DNA from: Luzula sylvatica
Lineage: Eukaryota; Streptophyta; Magnoliopsida; Poales; Juncaceae
Reading direction: 5' to 3'
DNA: 64,000 bases
NCBI GenBank assembly: GCA_946800325.1
Contig: OX326957.1
Location: 248,001-312,000 of the forward strand
The stretch's first letter is position 1. Each line of letters opens with the position of its first letter. The notes beneath the pieces were generated by a model, which had not been told where the DNA came from, did no database searches, and saw only the letters and a program-made list of their open reading frames with translations. This document shows, piece by piece, positions 11,207 to 24,228 of the stretch. The position numbers were made by a program, and so were the translations under genes.

Positions 11207-11848
11207 CTTGCCAAATTAACTCACTCCTTTCGTCTAAAATTGAAAAATAAATTGATGACAATGAGCCTCAATTAACCCTAAACTTAATTGAACAATCAAT
11301 TGATCTGTAAATTAAGCCTCAATTAACCCTAAATTCTATATAATTTGTGTTGTACTTACAAGTTTTGAGGAATATAGCAACCCTAATTTCGCAGCACAGA
11401 GAAGCTCAGGCAGAGAGAAGCTAGCGACGAGAGCGAGAGAGCGCCGAGGGAGAGAGGGAGAGAGCGACGAGATGGAGCACACTTCCTACGGCGACGATAG
11501 TGCGGGTCGGGTTCTGTTTGGGTTTGGATTTGCGACGAGAGCGAGAGGGAGAAAGGGAGAGAACGAGAGAAGAGAGAGGGAGAGGTTTTGGGTTTAGCGG
11601 GTTGGATTTGGATAAAAACGGGTCAGGTTTGGGGTTTTAATGAGGTGTCATATAAATAATTTTTTTTTTTTGCCATGTAATCCAGCCACATCATCAATTA
11701 ACTGAGCTTTTAATAGAAATTGACGGAGGGGGTAATGTGCACAAAGTTTGAATGTTCGGGAGGTAAAAATGTGCAACTTTTAGTAGGGGGGAAAGTGGAC
11801 ATTTCTAACAAGTTCGGGAGGCAAAAGTGTACTTTTTTCTATTTTATT

Positions 11849-13003
11849 TTTCAAAATAATGGGTCTTTTTTTTCAAAATTAAATGATTTAATTTCAAAAT
11901 TAAATTTACAGGGTGGGTCATTATGTTTAAAAACTTAACCAATCCTCCACGAGGTATTATGGGTTTTCTTTTCTTTATTTTAATATCTGACGTCCATTAT
12001 ATAAATATACAGGTATGAATCGTATGATGGTAATGTTAATTTAATGTACATTTATTATATTTGTAATTTGAATTTCAAGGATAACTCAGTTATCTTTTGA
12101 GTCCGTGCCGAAAGAGAATATGTGAGGAATAATGAGTTCTTTAATTTCTTGTTAACAATACTTGTTATGTCCTGACATGTTAGCCCTTCATTTATGTACT
12201 ATTATATTTTAATCCCTCAGTCATTTTTTTTCTTTCTTTTCTAATAATTAATTGCAAATGATATAAAACAAATTGAAAAAATTCATTCTTGGTACATATA
12301 TTAATATATTATACAGGGCAGTCATGTTTACTGGAGCAAAAACGGCTTATTTACTTTTTGTCAAGTATGTTAGCCCTTAATAAAAAAATTTATCTATTAT
12401 TTAATTATTTAATTTGTATAATAATGGTGATTTTTAATTTTTGCATCAATTAACCTTAAGAAATGAGCTTGTCACAACTAAATTAGGGTTATAAATTATC
12501 AAACCTCCCAATAAGGGTCTTTAATGATTGACAAAAAAAACTATTGATTCGCTCCCTGTTGATAAGATTTTAGAAGTATGTATGCAGTCACAAAATGGAA
12601 TAAAATTAATTTATTATTATTATTTTCTTAAAGTATTATTACCATTGTTATTACAAAATATATATAATTGTTATAATATAATTCGGAATACAATTTTTTT
12701 GTGGTACTAACCATGCCATCAGTTATTTGCTGTTTGAGTTATTTGTGTATCTTTCCTATTGATTAGAATAAATATTAAATAATTGAACAAGGCGTATTTT
12801 TTTTCAAAAAAATATATTTAGATAGAAAACTTTTAGTTTAACTCTATAGCATTTGTTATTTATAGATAAGTGAATGATAAAATTAGTGATAAGTGCATGA
12901 TAAAATTTCTTTCACTAATAAGAAAAAATATTTGACATGCCAACAGCAAGTCTTTCAAATCGTGTAGTATTTGATATTAATAGATAAATATTCAAGAAAA
13001 ATT
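11849..13003. other. Intergenic AT-rich sequence
   Basis: No gene, RNA or clear repeat is recognised. Short open frames (for example 12528-12710) are low-complexity and have no start or splice context. Confidence 0.5.
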
Positions 13004-13260
13004 ATACTTGTCCCCTCTAAAATTTCCCAAAAAGCTTGATGTGTTGGCAAAGATGCATTTAATACGTTTAATAATAACAAATTTTACATCTTATGTTTAT
13101 CAGGTGGTAAACCTAACTTATTTATTTTATTATATTTTAATTAAATTCCACACGTTTAACATGTGGTAAATGGTGAAATCGATCCATTGGGTCAAATTTA
13201 ATGTTATTGTCAACACATCAATTGTGTTAGGGGATTCTAAGGGGATGTCTATCACCACTC
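13004..13260. mobile_element. MITE-like unit, copy A
   Basis: The left part carries TCCCCTCTAAAATTTCCC then CTTGATGTGTTGGCA. The right part carries the inverted counterpart (ACACATCAATTG, GGGGATTCTAAGGGGAT). The arms are about 45 bp and imperfect. A second copy with the same arms lies at about 14549-15235. The exact ends and target duplication could not be fixed, so the superfamily is not named. Confidence 0.5.
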
Positions 13261-13701
13261 ATTATTCAATGCTATTATCATAAACTCCTAAATAATTAAA
13301 TTAAAATACTCGCAGCGTAGTGCGGACATTTTCCTAGTGTAATATATAATGTAATATATTGTGCATCCAATTAGTTGTGAACCACCCTACAAGATAATTA
13401 ATTGTGTCGATGATTCTAAATATATAATGTAATATATTGTACAAATTAATTTCATTTTTGTATGAAATGAAAAAATTGTTAGTATTATAGAGAAGCATTT
13501 CGCATGTGATTCTGTATGGTATGGAGAAAAATTCGAAAATAATCCGATTTTGTAAAATATTTCAGAATTAATCTAAAACTGATTTTAAAAATTCGGTATC
13601 AACAAATTTGTAAAACAAGTCAGTTTAGTTAAATGAATCAAATGATTTAATTTTTAATCAATTGATTTAATAAAAGCAAGAAAAACCACAACATCATTAC
13701 C

Positions 13702-13906
13702 AACTAATTAACATATTAATTATATGTTATAGTGACTGTCGATATGTTCAAGCGGTTGGTACCCATTCTCACTTCCTAGAGGTGCGGGATTCGAGTTCTA
13801 CGTGCAACTAGACTATGAAGAGGCTTTTTAATTATGATTTCATTTAATTTCTAGTATGTGTGTCTATGGATTTGTAACAAAAAAAAACTAATTAACATAT
13901 TAATTA
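13702..13906 (+). mobile_element. tRNA-derived SINE (Au-like) with 21-bp target duplication
   Basis: A box A-like CAAGCGGTTGG at about 13755 and a box B-like GGATTCGAGTT at about 13788 form a pol III promoter. The body ends in TAGTATGTGTGTCTATGG, TTTGTAAC and an A-run, the ending seen in plant Au-type SINEs. The 21 bp at 13702-13722 recur exactly at 13886-13906, so the insertion is about 163 bp and relatively young. It has no coding capacity. Confidence 0.82.
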
Positions 13907-14548
13907 ACATGATAATTAACACATTTAAAATAATTATTAATTAATTAATATACTATGAATGTTTTGTAGCCCTCTACATCTAAATAAAATATTTTTAGAT
14001 TAATTTATAAGAAATAAAATGAATTTAATTAAAACAAATTATTTCTTTAAAATTTTAATAATTAAAAAAAAGACAAAATCATAATATATATTTTCATCTC
14101 AAATATCAAACCACTTACTTCAGGGAGAGTTGTTTATATTCTCACTCATCTCTCTCTTTTCTCGAGTTCCTACGAGGCATTTGTAGGGATCACCTTTTCT
14201 GTTGCTGGGATCAAACCACTCAAACTGATTTTTTTTCCGTTCCGAAGCCACGAACCATAATATTCTCGAATTTACAAAATTGGTACAAGTACAAGTTCAA
14301 TCTAAACTGGTCTGAGCTACGTGCCCACGAGGTCTATACTTCGGGTCCAAAATTGTAAACTACTCTCGTTCTTTCTCTTTCCCTTTGTCTAAGTTCTGTC
14401 ATATCTATCTCGAGTCTCGATGACCGCCTCTCCAGATTAAATATATAATATTTATGACATCATTTACCCGCTGATCAGATTCAAAGTAAGATTATTTTCG
14501 ATTCATGAACTAAAACTCACCCGCCATATTCAAAGTTTACATTAATTT
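13907..14548. other. Intergenic AT-rich sequence
   Basis: No gene is seen. On the minus strand near 14190-14215 there is a GGTTTGATCCCAGCA word that resembles a pol III box B, but I found no matching box A or tail. Confidence 0.35.
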
Positions 14549-15235
14549 AAGAAAAATTATATTTGCCTCCTCTACATTCCCCCACAATCCTTGATGTGTT
14601 GACAGAAATTTAATGGACTCGCTAAATTCAAATCAATACATGGTAAACAATAAAATTATGCAAATTAATACATGGTATTAATTATGTGGCAGAATAGTAT
14701 TAATTATATGGTAAACGATATTTATTATGTTAGGAACCAAATTATTAAAAATGATTTGGTTTATTTAATTATTTATTATATTTGATTTTACAAATGACAA
14801 GTCATAATTATTTAACAAATTTTATTATTTTCTTTTCAAAAAAAATTTAAAAACAAAATATTGTCATTTTTATTTTGCTAACTTTTGCGAACTTATTATT
14901 TTTATTTTTAATGTTATATTTTTGTTTATTTTTTATGATATGTTATTCATGTGTATCCGTTTAACACATGTTAAACGGTGTATTAATTCGGTCAAATAAC
15001 TTCTTTTCCAAATTTATAAATTTGATCAATTAATATTATAAATGGTGGTAAACAAACTTGTTTAAAATATTAAATAAATTAATGATGTGTGAAACGGTGG
15101 ATCTTTTTTACCTTCTTTACTTTACCTATATAGGATGGAAAAAATTTAATATTCATGGTTTATCACCATCATTATTGCATATGCCAACACATCAATCGAT
15201 CTAGGAGATTTTAAGGAGGACATGCATCACCACTC
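14549..15235. mobile_element. MITE-like unit, copy B
   Basis: The ends match copy A at 13004-13260: CCTCCTCTACATTCCCCC then CTTGATGTGTTGACA on the left, and the inverted set (CCAACACATCAAT, GGAGATTTTAAGGAGGA, then TCACCACT) on the right. The interior is longer and AT-rich, with several TGGTAAAC words. No target duplication was resolved. Confidence 0.5.
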
Positions 15236-16856
15236 TTAATTTAATTCATGAACTAAACACCGCTTACCAGATTAAAAGTTTTTAGAATTTGAGTGTTCAA
15301 GTCTAAAATCCGAACAAACAAAGAAAAACTACTTAATTGTTAAGGCCTTTGAAGAGTAGGATTATTGAGTTGAATATGGGGAGAACAGGACTTTAAAAGT
15401 CCATACGTGGAACCAGACTTTACAGTCCAATCTAGTTTATGTTTGTAAATATTTATAAAAAGTTATAACTGGAAATTTTAAGAATAAAGAGATAACGAGG
15501 TTGATCTGCTCTCGTTACTGTGTATGTAAGTGTGCTACCGTTTTCTTTTTTAACTTCTTGTTTTTTTTGGTTTTCTTGCCGCTTCTTCTTTTTCCTATTA
15601 GTTATTTATTTATTTACGTATTTAATATTTTTATTTTTTTGCAACTGGTGATATGTTAGATAATGGACTGATTTGAAGAGCATAAACCAAACACGTCGAT
15701 GACACAATTGTTGAAAAATCAAAATTAACAGTTATTAATACATAATTAATATTTATACGAATTAATAATTATTTAATATTAACTAATTTTAATTATATGT
15801 ATTTTATTATTTATCACGTTTATTAAGTGTGTTAACTAGGACATACATAGCATATGTGGTGGTGAGATACATTTATAATAACTAGGATACAAAATATATG
15901 TGATGAAATTTGAGAACAAGTATCATTTTCATTTTCTCATTTAATACGGTGATATAAAATCACCAAGGGGCTTTATTTTCTTCCTACTTAATACATAGGT
16001 AGGATTTATGTAATTTGTTTGAAATTTTTTTGCAGCCCGAGCTCCAATTGAAATCAAAGAAATTAAAAGACAATAGTACAATATCTCGCAAGATTCAATT
16101 AAAAAAAATCAAAACTTACTCATCAAAATCAAAAGGTTTTCAAAATTTCAACGCGTCTCTTATAAAATCGAAAATAAAAAATCAAATATGAAGAAAATCG
16201 ATTTGTCAATGGGCTCAAAACTAGTTAGTTGAGTGTAAGACACAAAAATTCATATGTTGTGAGCAATTGCGAATTCAATCATCATTGACATAAATTAATG
16301 GAATACATACGAACTTTCTTCATTTATAAAAAACCGATTTGACTATTATCTATGTGTTGATTTTTATCATGAGAATGAAAAAAAATAATATCACAGACAA
16401 ATCTATTCGGCTTTTTTTATATACATTTACTTTATTTGATATTAAAATTATGTATTTTTCATATGATATTATGTGTATTGATTATTTAAACTTATACGTG
16501 GAATTATTTTGAATTTGTATTTTCTTTTTACGCCAAAGAATTTATGATTGTGATAGTAAAATCATAAAACAAAAAAAAATACAACTTTAGATGCATTCAC
16601 ATTATTTGGGCAATCGAATATATAAAATAACGGGACGGAATATATTATATTTGATGAATTTTTATATTAAATAAAATATTTAATATACACATGGTTAGAT
16701 TAGTAGAATATTTGGTATGGATATCAAAATTGAATATTGGATTCTGGCGTTCCGCACTCGACGCGCTATGATGTGCTAATCGCTAAATGCTGACTTGCTG
16801 AGTGAGGGAAGACAAGGGAAGACAAGGGAATCCACAGAGAAAACGCACTCTATAAA
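15236..16856. other. Intergenic AT-rich sequence
   Basis: No gene or RNA is supported. A short tandem GACAAGGGAA pair sits at about 16811-16830, just before the next inverted-repeat element. Confidence 0.45.
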
Positions 16857-17919
16857 GGGCTTGTTTGTTTTGAGGGATTAGATGGGATAGGATTTCAATA
16901 TCCGGGATAAGCCGAAAATTTCTTGTTTGTTTTGAGATATTAAATGGGATAGTATTTCTTGTCCCAGTACTTCGTACTCCCACTTCAAAATCGGTATTAC
17001 AAATCCATGGATAGAGCTATCCATGTATTTGATTATAATATTATTTTTTTAAATTATATTCATGAACAATAATTATATTATATTATATTAAACAACAATA
17101 ATAATATATTATGTACTATTTTATAATGTAATATAATAAAATTTAAAACAATTTATAATATAATATAAAACAATATAACATAATATAATATAATATAATA
17201 TAACATAATATAATATAATATAAAATATTATAATATAATATAATATAATGTACTATAATATAAACCAATATAATATAAAATAATATAAAACAATATAAGA
17301 TAATATAATATATTATAATATAATATAATATAATATAACATAATATAATATAATATAAAATATTATAATATAATATAATATAATGTAATATAAACCAATA
17401 TAATATAAAATAATATAAAACAATATAATATAATATAGTATAATATAGTATAATATAATATAATATAATATAACATAACATCAGATAACAACATAAAAAA
17501 TATATACTATAATATAAAACAATATAAATAATATAATATAATATTACATTATATTATATTATATAATAAGAATTAAATGACATACGTATAATATTATATT
17601 AAATTATATAATGTTATTTTATGATATAATATTATAATATAATATAATATTACATTATATTATATAATAAGAATTGAAGTAATATAATATAATATAATAT
17701 TATAATATAATACAATATTATATTATACAATAAAATAATATAAATATAATATTTTATAATATTCAAATATTCAAATCCTGGATTTTGTACCAAAGAACCA
17801 AACAAAGGATTTGATATACATGATTTCAAAATACAACAAATTAAACAACTCACATGAATTATCAAATACATGTATTTCACTATCCATGTATATCACAATC
17901 TCTCGAAACAAACAAGCCC
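16857..17919. mobile_element. MITE-like TIR element filled with AT microsatellite
   Basis: The left end reads GGGCTTGTTTGTTTTGAG and the inverted right end GGGCTTGTTTGTTTCGAG, with similarity continuing a few bases (about 22 bp, two mismatches). Three A residues flank both ends, which is not a diagnostic duplication. The interior from about 17090 to 17760 is a long ATAAT/TATAA simple repeat. A partial copy of the left end recurs at about 16921. The superfamily is not assigned; a hAT- or Harbinger-type MITE is possible. Confidence 0.6.
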
Positions 17920-17931
17920 AAAATATCAAAT

Positions 17932-18244
17932 GAGGACATATACCGTGGCCCGTGCCATCACATTCTCTCGAGAGCATATATGATGCCCCCCAATTTCCCC
18001 CAACCATTGCTGATTGAATCAGCATGACCTCAGCGTGTTAATTGGACTGGACCAAGCCCAAAAATCAGCTCCCTATAAGGACAACGCGGTAGCTTCGAAT
18101 TAACTCGGCCCTCAATTAATCGTTAATCGGTCCGCGAATTAACTGTTAATCGAATTTTAAAAAAATTTCAAAATTTGACAGTCCCATATATAAACCCCTA
18201 ACCCTAATCCCGTTTCTCTCTCCTCATTTCTTAGCCGCCACATG

Positions 18245-18275
<31 letters not shown>

Positions 18276-20170
18276 ACCCTAGTTGTATCCACCACACACA
18301 AACAAGACGATTGTGGCCAATTTGAACGTGATTGCAGTGATTTTCAAGGCCAATACGTGAGATTTCGTGTTATTTTTTTGGATTTCGAGTTTTTATCGTT
18401 TTTTCTGAGTTTCTTCATATATTTTGCTGTTTGTTTAGTATTTTGGGCTGCAATCGGTTTGAGAACTTGTATGTATTATGAGATAATTTAGCGGGTACGA
18501 ATTACCAGATTATTTGCTCTCAATTACTGCTAATTTCTTGGATTTTTGGATTAATTTTCAGATCTACTTTTTTCTTAAAAAATGATTCGTTTTTGTTCGT
18601 TTTTGGTTCCTTTTTCGATTAATTTGCAGATTTCGTTTTGGGAATTTTCGGGATTTTTTTGCATATTTCAAGTTTGTTTGAGGGTTTTATTTGTTGATGG
18701 TTTATTATTGTTAATTGTTGGTTTATTATTGATAATTAATTTTCACTGTTAAATGTGTTGTTTATCATTCGCTTTGTTTTGTGATTTTTGCATTGTGAAT
18801 TCACTGTTAATACACTTTAATTGTATTAACAGTGATTTTTGCATTGTGAATTCACTGTTAATACATTTTATTTGTATTAATTTTCGAATTCTAGGATTTA
18901 TTGTATGATTTTATGGTTGATTGATTTTGTTAATACAATATTTCACTATTATTTTGCAATTAATAATTAATAATTAGCGTTTAATTGCATGTTTTCTCTC
19001 AGTTTCAGGGGATTCGGTTTGATGATTTTTTTGATGGATATATAAGTGAATTTATTTCAATTTCCATTTTTCAAAGAGATTTTTATTTATTCCATTTTTG
19101 TTAGATATTGTAATTGATGTTACCTAATTAATTGATGATTTAAAAATGCTGTAATTAATGTTACCTAATTAATTGATAAATAGTGAGTTTACTTTTTTAA
19201 ATTCTATTTATTAATGAATTAATTTTAATATGTTAATTTTTTGGTTATTATCTGATTAATTGTTAATTCACAAGATTAGTCATTAATTATCACTTACACA
19301 AATGAATTAAGATTGATAATAAATTCTATTTTTTTGTTAGATTGATTAATTGTTAATTCATGATTAATGGTATGTTGGGTTAATTGTTGATTGAAATTAG
19401 TTGTTAATATTTAAGTATAGTATCATTTTTAGAATTATCAGAAACTATCGAGTTAATTGTTAATTGAGAGCATTAATTAGGTAATGACTTGGCTAATTAA
19501 TTGTTAATTGAAGAAATGGAATTTGCAAAATCCCCAAAAGTTATAATTAATTTCGGATAATTAAGTTCAAATAGAATATTACAGTTTTTAATTGTTAATT
19601 TTAGCTAATTAATTTGCCAAAATATTATTAATTCAATTCTGACAATAATATTAAAATGGAATTAAGTTAAACAGATTTGTTAATTGAATCGTGAAAATAA
19701 TAATTGTTAATTAAGTTTCCGAGTATTATGTTAGTTACCTTGCCAAAATGATGAATTGATTAACTTACCATATTATTTTACCAAAATAATATATGTAAGA
19801 TACATTGCCAAAGAAATGAAAATTGTGTTAACTAGTCACTATTACTTACCATATTTGTTAATTATCATATATATGAATTAATTGAATTGTTAAAAAATTT
19901 ATGAATTTTTGTGATTAACTGTTAATTGGATTGTGTTGATTGGACTGATAAGTACATAGGGCTTAACCGTTAATTCAATTTTTTGTTAATTGAGTGAAAA
20001 TTTTGGATGTAAAGTTGGAGCCACAAATTAACACATGCCCCTGACGTCACGCTGACTCAATCAGCAAACGTGGGGGGAAACTCAGGGGCATGGAATAATT
20101 TCCCTTCTCAATTCACTAATTAACACACAAATGAGGACATATGAAATCTGGTGGCACGGTACATGTCCTC
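17932..20170. mobile_element. Non-coding element with about 110-140 bp imperfect terminal inverted repeats
   Basis: The left end starts GAGGACATATACCG and the inverted right end GAGGACATGTACCG. The arms stay related inward through CACGGTAC/GTGCCA, GGGGGAAA, GATTGAATCAGCATGA/GACTCAATCAGC and GTGTTAATT (left about 17932-18042, right about 20031-20170). The interior has a (CT)n tract at 18245-18272 and TTAATTGTTAATTG-rich DNA, with no open frame. I could not find a matching target duplication, so a MULE-type origin is inference from the arm length. Confidence 0.6.
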
Positions 20171-20434
20171 CAGCATATGGCATTTGGCATTATTCCCTTT
20201 CATATTCCCTTCGATCCCTCTTGTTCTCAAAAATCTTCTCCGATAATAAACAGAGAAATTAGATCGTAATCCTAATTCCTTTTTCTCATTGAAAAAATCG
20301 ATTACATAAGTCAAGTGCTATCTATATATATTCATCACTCTCGGTAGTCGGTGCCAATCGGTGCCAAGGGGAAAGAGGAAGAGGAGGAAAGAGGAGGAAA
20401 GAGCGGCAGACCGTGAACCAAACTTCCATCACAA
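20171..20434 (+). promoter_or_regulatory. Upstream region and 5' UTR of the phosphatase gene
   Basis: A TATATATA word near 20321 sits about 115 bp before the start codon, followed by a purine-rich GGAAAGAGGAAGAGG leader. The repeat element end at 20170 is only about 260 bp upstream of the ATG, so the promoter is compact or partly element-derived. Confidence 0.45.
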
Positions 20435-21974
20435 ATGGCTGACGGAGGTTCTCTCGACGAGATGCTCGCTGTCGCCGTCGAGGCTGCCAAGAGCGCCGGC
20501 GATGTAATTTTTTTCTCCTCTTTTTTTTTATTACCCCCGAAGTGAAATTTTGTTCCCAAACAATTTCTAGAGATCTCAAATATTTCCATTTATTTTAATC
20601 AATCTTGGCTGCAGATTATCCACAAAGGATTTTACGAGTCAAAGCATGTGGAGCACAAGGGCACGGTACTTCCTGTTCAGAATCAAGAATCATCTTAATA
20701 AATTAGTAATTAGTAATTGGATTAGTGATGTTTGTTCAAAACACAGGTTGATTTGGTCACTGAAACGGATAAGGCATGTGAAGACCTCATCTTCAATCAT
20801 CTTAAGAAACATTACCCTACTCACAAGGTCTCTTTTTCTTTTTCACCCTTTTTATTCAAACTCGAAATATACATTTTATCTTATTACTAGTATTAGTATA
20901 ACTAACCGTACTGTCTAATAACACATGCAAAATAAAAAAAATTCAGTTCATTGGAGAGGAGAGTTCAGCTTTGTCTGGTACAGACGAAGAACTTACAGAC
21001 GATTCTACTTGGATTGTAGATCCTCTTGACGGAACAACCAATTTTGTTCATGGGTATGTATGCATATAACTTTTTTTTATTTTATTTGCATGATTTCTTT
21101 GTACTTATGAAGATTGTTTTGTGATCGTGCAATGCAGGTTCCCGTTTGTTTGTGTGTCCATTGGCCTAACCATCAAGAAAGTTCCTACAATTGGTGTTGT
21201 ATACAATCCTATTCTTAATGAGGTGTGCTTCATTTTTTGGTAAATTCCATTGATTTATCCAATTTTATCATTTTTTTTGTTTGTATTTTGTTTCTTGTAG
21301 CTCTATACTGGTGTTCGTGGACAAGGTGCGTTTCTTAATGGATCACCTATTAAAGGTAATGATAATATATATATTGGGTGTGTTGAGCAAACAAGATATG
21401 TATTATATTAGGTTTCTAAAATCCAAATCAGTTAAAAATGATAAATTGATAGAGGTACTAAAAACTTTTGACCAGCACAGTTTCTTCTCAAGACCAGCTG
21501 GTAAAAGCACTACTCGTCACTGAGGTAATATTAAAGTTCATTGTTTTATTTCTTGCTTTTTCGTGTTTAATTTCTCGATTATATGTTCATTGTTGTCATT
21601 GGAGAGCTGAATTTTAGTATGTAAAACTAAATGAGCTAGATAGATATTATTATTATTATTATTATTATTATTATGAAAACAGGTTGGAACGAAGAGAGAT
21701 GCAGCGGCAGTTGATGAAACTACCAACAGAATCAACAAGTTACTCTTCAAGGTACTTCTTTGCTACTATTTTGTTTTTATTTTGCATGATACTTTGCTTA
21801 TAATAATAACATCATATTTGAACGAACAATTAAATTGAATGCATGTTTTGTAATATTTTATAATTGTAGGTGAGGTCCTTGAGAATGTGTGGTGCTTTGG
21901 CCATGAGTCTCTGCGGAGTTGCTTCTGGAAGACTCGATCTCTGCTATGAGATCGGTTTTGGCGGTCCTTGGTAC

Positions 21975-22040
<66 letters not shown>

Positions 22041-22278
22041 GGTTTATTTGCATTTTTCAGGGATATTGCTGCCGGAGTTGTGATAGTTGAAGAAGCTGGG
22101 GGACTTGTATTTGATCCGTGAGTCTCTCTCTATTTCTCTCAAATGTAAATTTGGTGTAATGACAAATGCATACAAATAAATTTTGTGCAGGGATGGAGGA
22201 GAGTTGGACTTGATGGCGCGAAGAATAGCAGTATCAAACGGTTATTTAAAGCACCAGTTTCTTGCGGTGCTTAATTAA
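20435..22278 (+). CDS. VTC4: Inositol monophosphatase family; L-galactose-1-phosphate / myo-inositol-phosphate phosphatase
   Basis: Eleven exons join in frame to 268 residues: 20435-20503, 20615-20665, 20747-20827, 20947-21053, 21138-21222, 21301-21355, 21481-21524, 21683-21751, 21870-21970, 22061-22117, 22191-22278. The protein has the IMPase metal site: GEESS near residue 70, motif A D92-P-L-D95-G-T-T-N-F, and motif B P-W221-D222-I-A-A-G followed by VEEAGG. Length and exon number fit plant cytosolic IMPase. In Arabidopsis this enzyme (VTC4) dephosphorylates L-galactose 1-phosphate in ascorbate synthesis and also myo-inositol phosphates. The metal-dependent phosphatase fold is certain; substrate preference is inferred from family. 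Intron 9 holds a (CT)n run of about 60 bp and intron 7 a (TTA)n run. Other plant IMP paralogues are the alternative. Confidence 0.95.
21977..22037 (+). repeat. (CT)n microsatellite in intron 9 of the phosphatase gene
   Basis: About 60 bp of uninterrupted CT lies between the exon 9 donor at 21971 and the exon 10 acceptor at 22060. It may act as an extended polypyrimidine tract and is likely length-polymorphic. Confidence 0.9.
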
Positions 22279-24184
22279 ACACTTGGATAAACCAAACTCG
22301 TTACATAGGAGTAATTCACTATTTTTATACATTCTAATAAATCAAAGCAACGGTGATGTTTGCCAATTTTTCCAATTACAATAATATCCTGATATCCTAT
22401 TCATTCCCTTTGAATGTCGTGCTCTTTAAAACTAATGAGAATAATAATAAAAGTTATGTTTTTCAATTTGGTGCATTCATGATTCTTTATTAGATCTCTC
22501 CACCGAAAGCTATACCATTGAATAATGTATTAGCAACAACAATGGCTAGAACTCGGTTTTCAAATCATCTTGATTAAGATCTTTAAATTGGAATGGATAT
22601 GTTCACATATGCCCATGACAACAACATGGGCGTCTACGATATCTCTGTCTCCAAATTATACCTATCCGAACATTCTAACCTTCAAGCAGCAGTTTAAGGT
22701 TTTTTTTTTTATCATCAAATTGTTCTTACTTTAATTTTCAAGTAATATGTAATTGGTTAAATACAGACCAACAAAAGATAACTTTGAATAGGCTCCAAAA
22801 TTGATATAAACCAGTATGTAATCATCCCTCATATTGACCCATTGTTTTTACATTTAAAATGATCTCGATTTCTTTGGATTCAAATCTAGATATTTATTCT
22901 CAATAAAATAAAACGACAATCAATTGGTTGAATCCATAAGCAATAATAAATCCAATTGTTTGATCATCCCCAAATAGAATTCCTTCCTATAAATGTATTC
23001 TCGGGGAGTATTCCAAATCGAAGAACTATCATTAAAGAAATAAGACAAAATAGTGCATAAATACAATAATATCAAAATAATATAAAATAATTTGTTTTGA
23101 TATATTATTATTATTATTATTATTATACAAAAATAATATTTTGTATTAAAATAAAAATATAATTATTGGATGGAGGCGGGTATTATTTTGTTATTTGTTT
23201 ATTTATTTGTAAAAAATGAGTTATATTCTTTGGAACGAGTAGAAGTAACGAACAAGTTCCAACACAATGATGTTCTTTCTTCTTTGACGTATTAATTTTG
23301 CATTAATTAACGAATGGGCCCCAAAGATTGGAAACCTAAATGGAACCAGTGGGAGAGCCGGAGAGCAGCAACGCACCGCACCACAGAAACAGATCATTCG
23401 CACTCAACAGTCACAGACGCAGGGGATCATCATCCTATGTTTATGTTTGGTGCACACTCACTTTTTATTTTTGACATGGTACATTGCTACTGCTAGACTG
23501 CTAGTGCGCCCCCTGCGTCCCATCCTCTCCATTGCTTCCTACAGTTTTCTTCCTTTCGCAATTTTAAAATTAAACTAACAATCTTTCTCAATCATTTTAT
23601 TTAATTTCATTCAAGTCCAAATATTTTCCTAGTATTTATTTGTGCAAGGAACATGAAAGCCAACAATAACTCATAAATAAATTGTCTTAGTTTGTAAAGT
23701 TCATTTTAAGAATGATCATATCCAGTATTGTCAGTACGGGAGAGTTAAGTCTGGTGATAAATAATTAAGGTAAGACTAAATAAATCGCTCGTAATTATCG
23801 GGGACCTACAGGCTACACCCACACACACACCCTCACCCACACTTTACTCTTTAGTCTTTAGTCTTTAGTCTTTAGCCGGAGAATTGTAATTAATTAATTA
23901 ATTGTGTTATAATATTCACCCCAAGTTTTATCAACATGACGCTCTGGAAATCTGAACCGTCGATTTATCTGGCTTCTCGGACAAATCAAAATGGAATGGA
24001 ATGCAGAAAATAAAGAGCAAGTAAGTTAAGTACAGGGATTTCTAGAAAATATTGAAGATTTTATAATTTAAGAATTTTTTGTCTTTTTTATTTCTGACCT
24101 TTTATTCCATTAAATCGGGAGAATTTAATTACTGGGTCCGATTCGAGTTTCAATATCTTCTCAGTTGATTTCCTTTCTCTTTCA

Positions 24185-24228
<44 letters not shown>

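Larger units (their letters stand above)
8901..11839. mobile_element. Mutator-like (MULE) element with long terminal inverted repeats
   Basis: The left end starts GAAAAAAGTACA at 8901 and the right end finishes with its exact complement at 11839. The inverted arms stay similar for about 250-300 bp (8901 to about 9190, and about 11580 to 11839), including matching ATGACACCTCATTAAAACCCC segments. The flanks are identical 9-bp copies, TATTTTATT, at 8892-8900 and 11840-11848. A 9-bp duplication with long TIRs is the MULE signature. No MURA-type transposase is seen; the interior holds TTAGGGTT-rich repeats, a viroplasmin-like fragment and a small spliced gene, so the element resembles a non-autonomous, gene-carrying (Pack-MULE-like) copy. 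Confidence 0.93.

Noticed and set aside
14190..14220. A tRNA gene or second SINE from a box B-like word on the minus strand
   Set aside because: No cloverleaf, no box A at the right distance and no tail or duplication.
17143..17481. Tyr/Ile/Leu-rich open frame
   Set aside because: A translation of TATAAT simple repeat within a TIR element.
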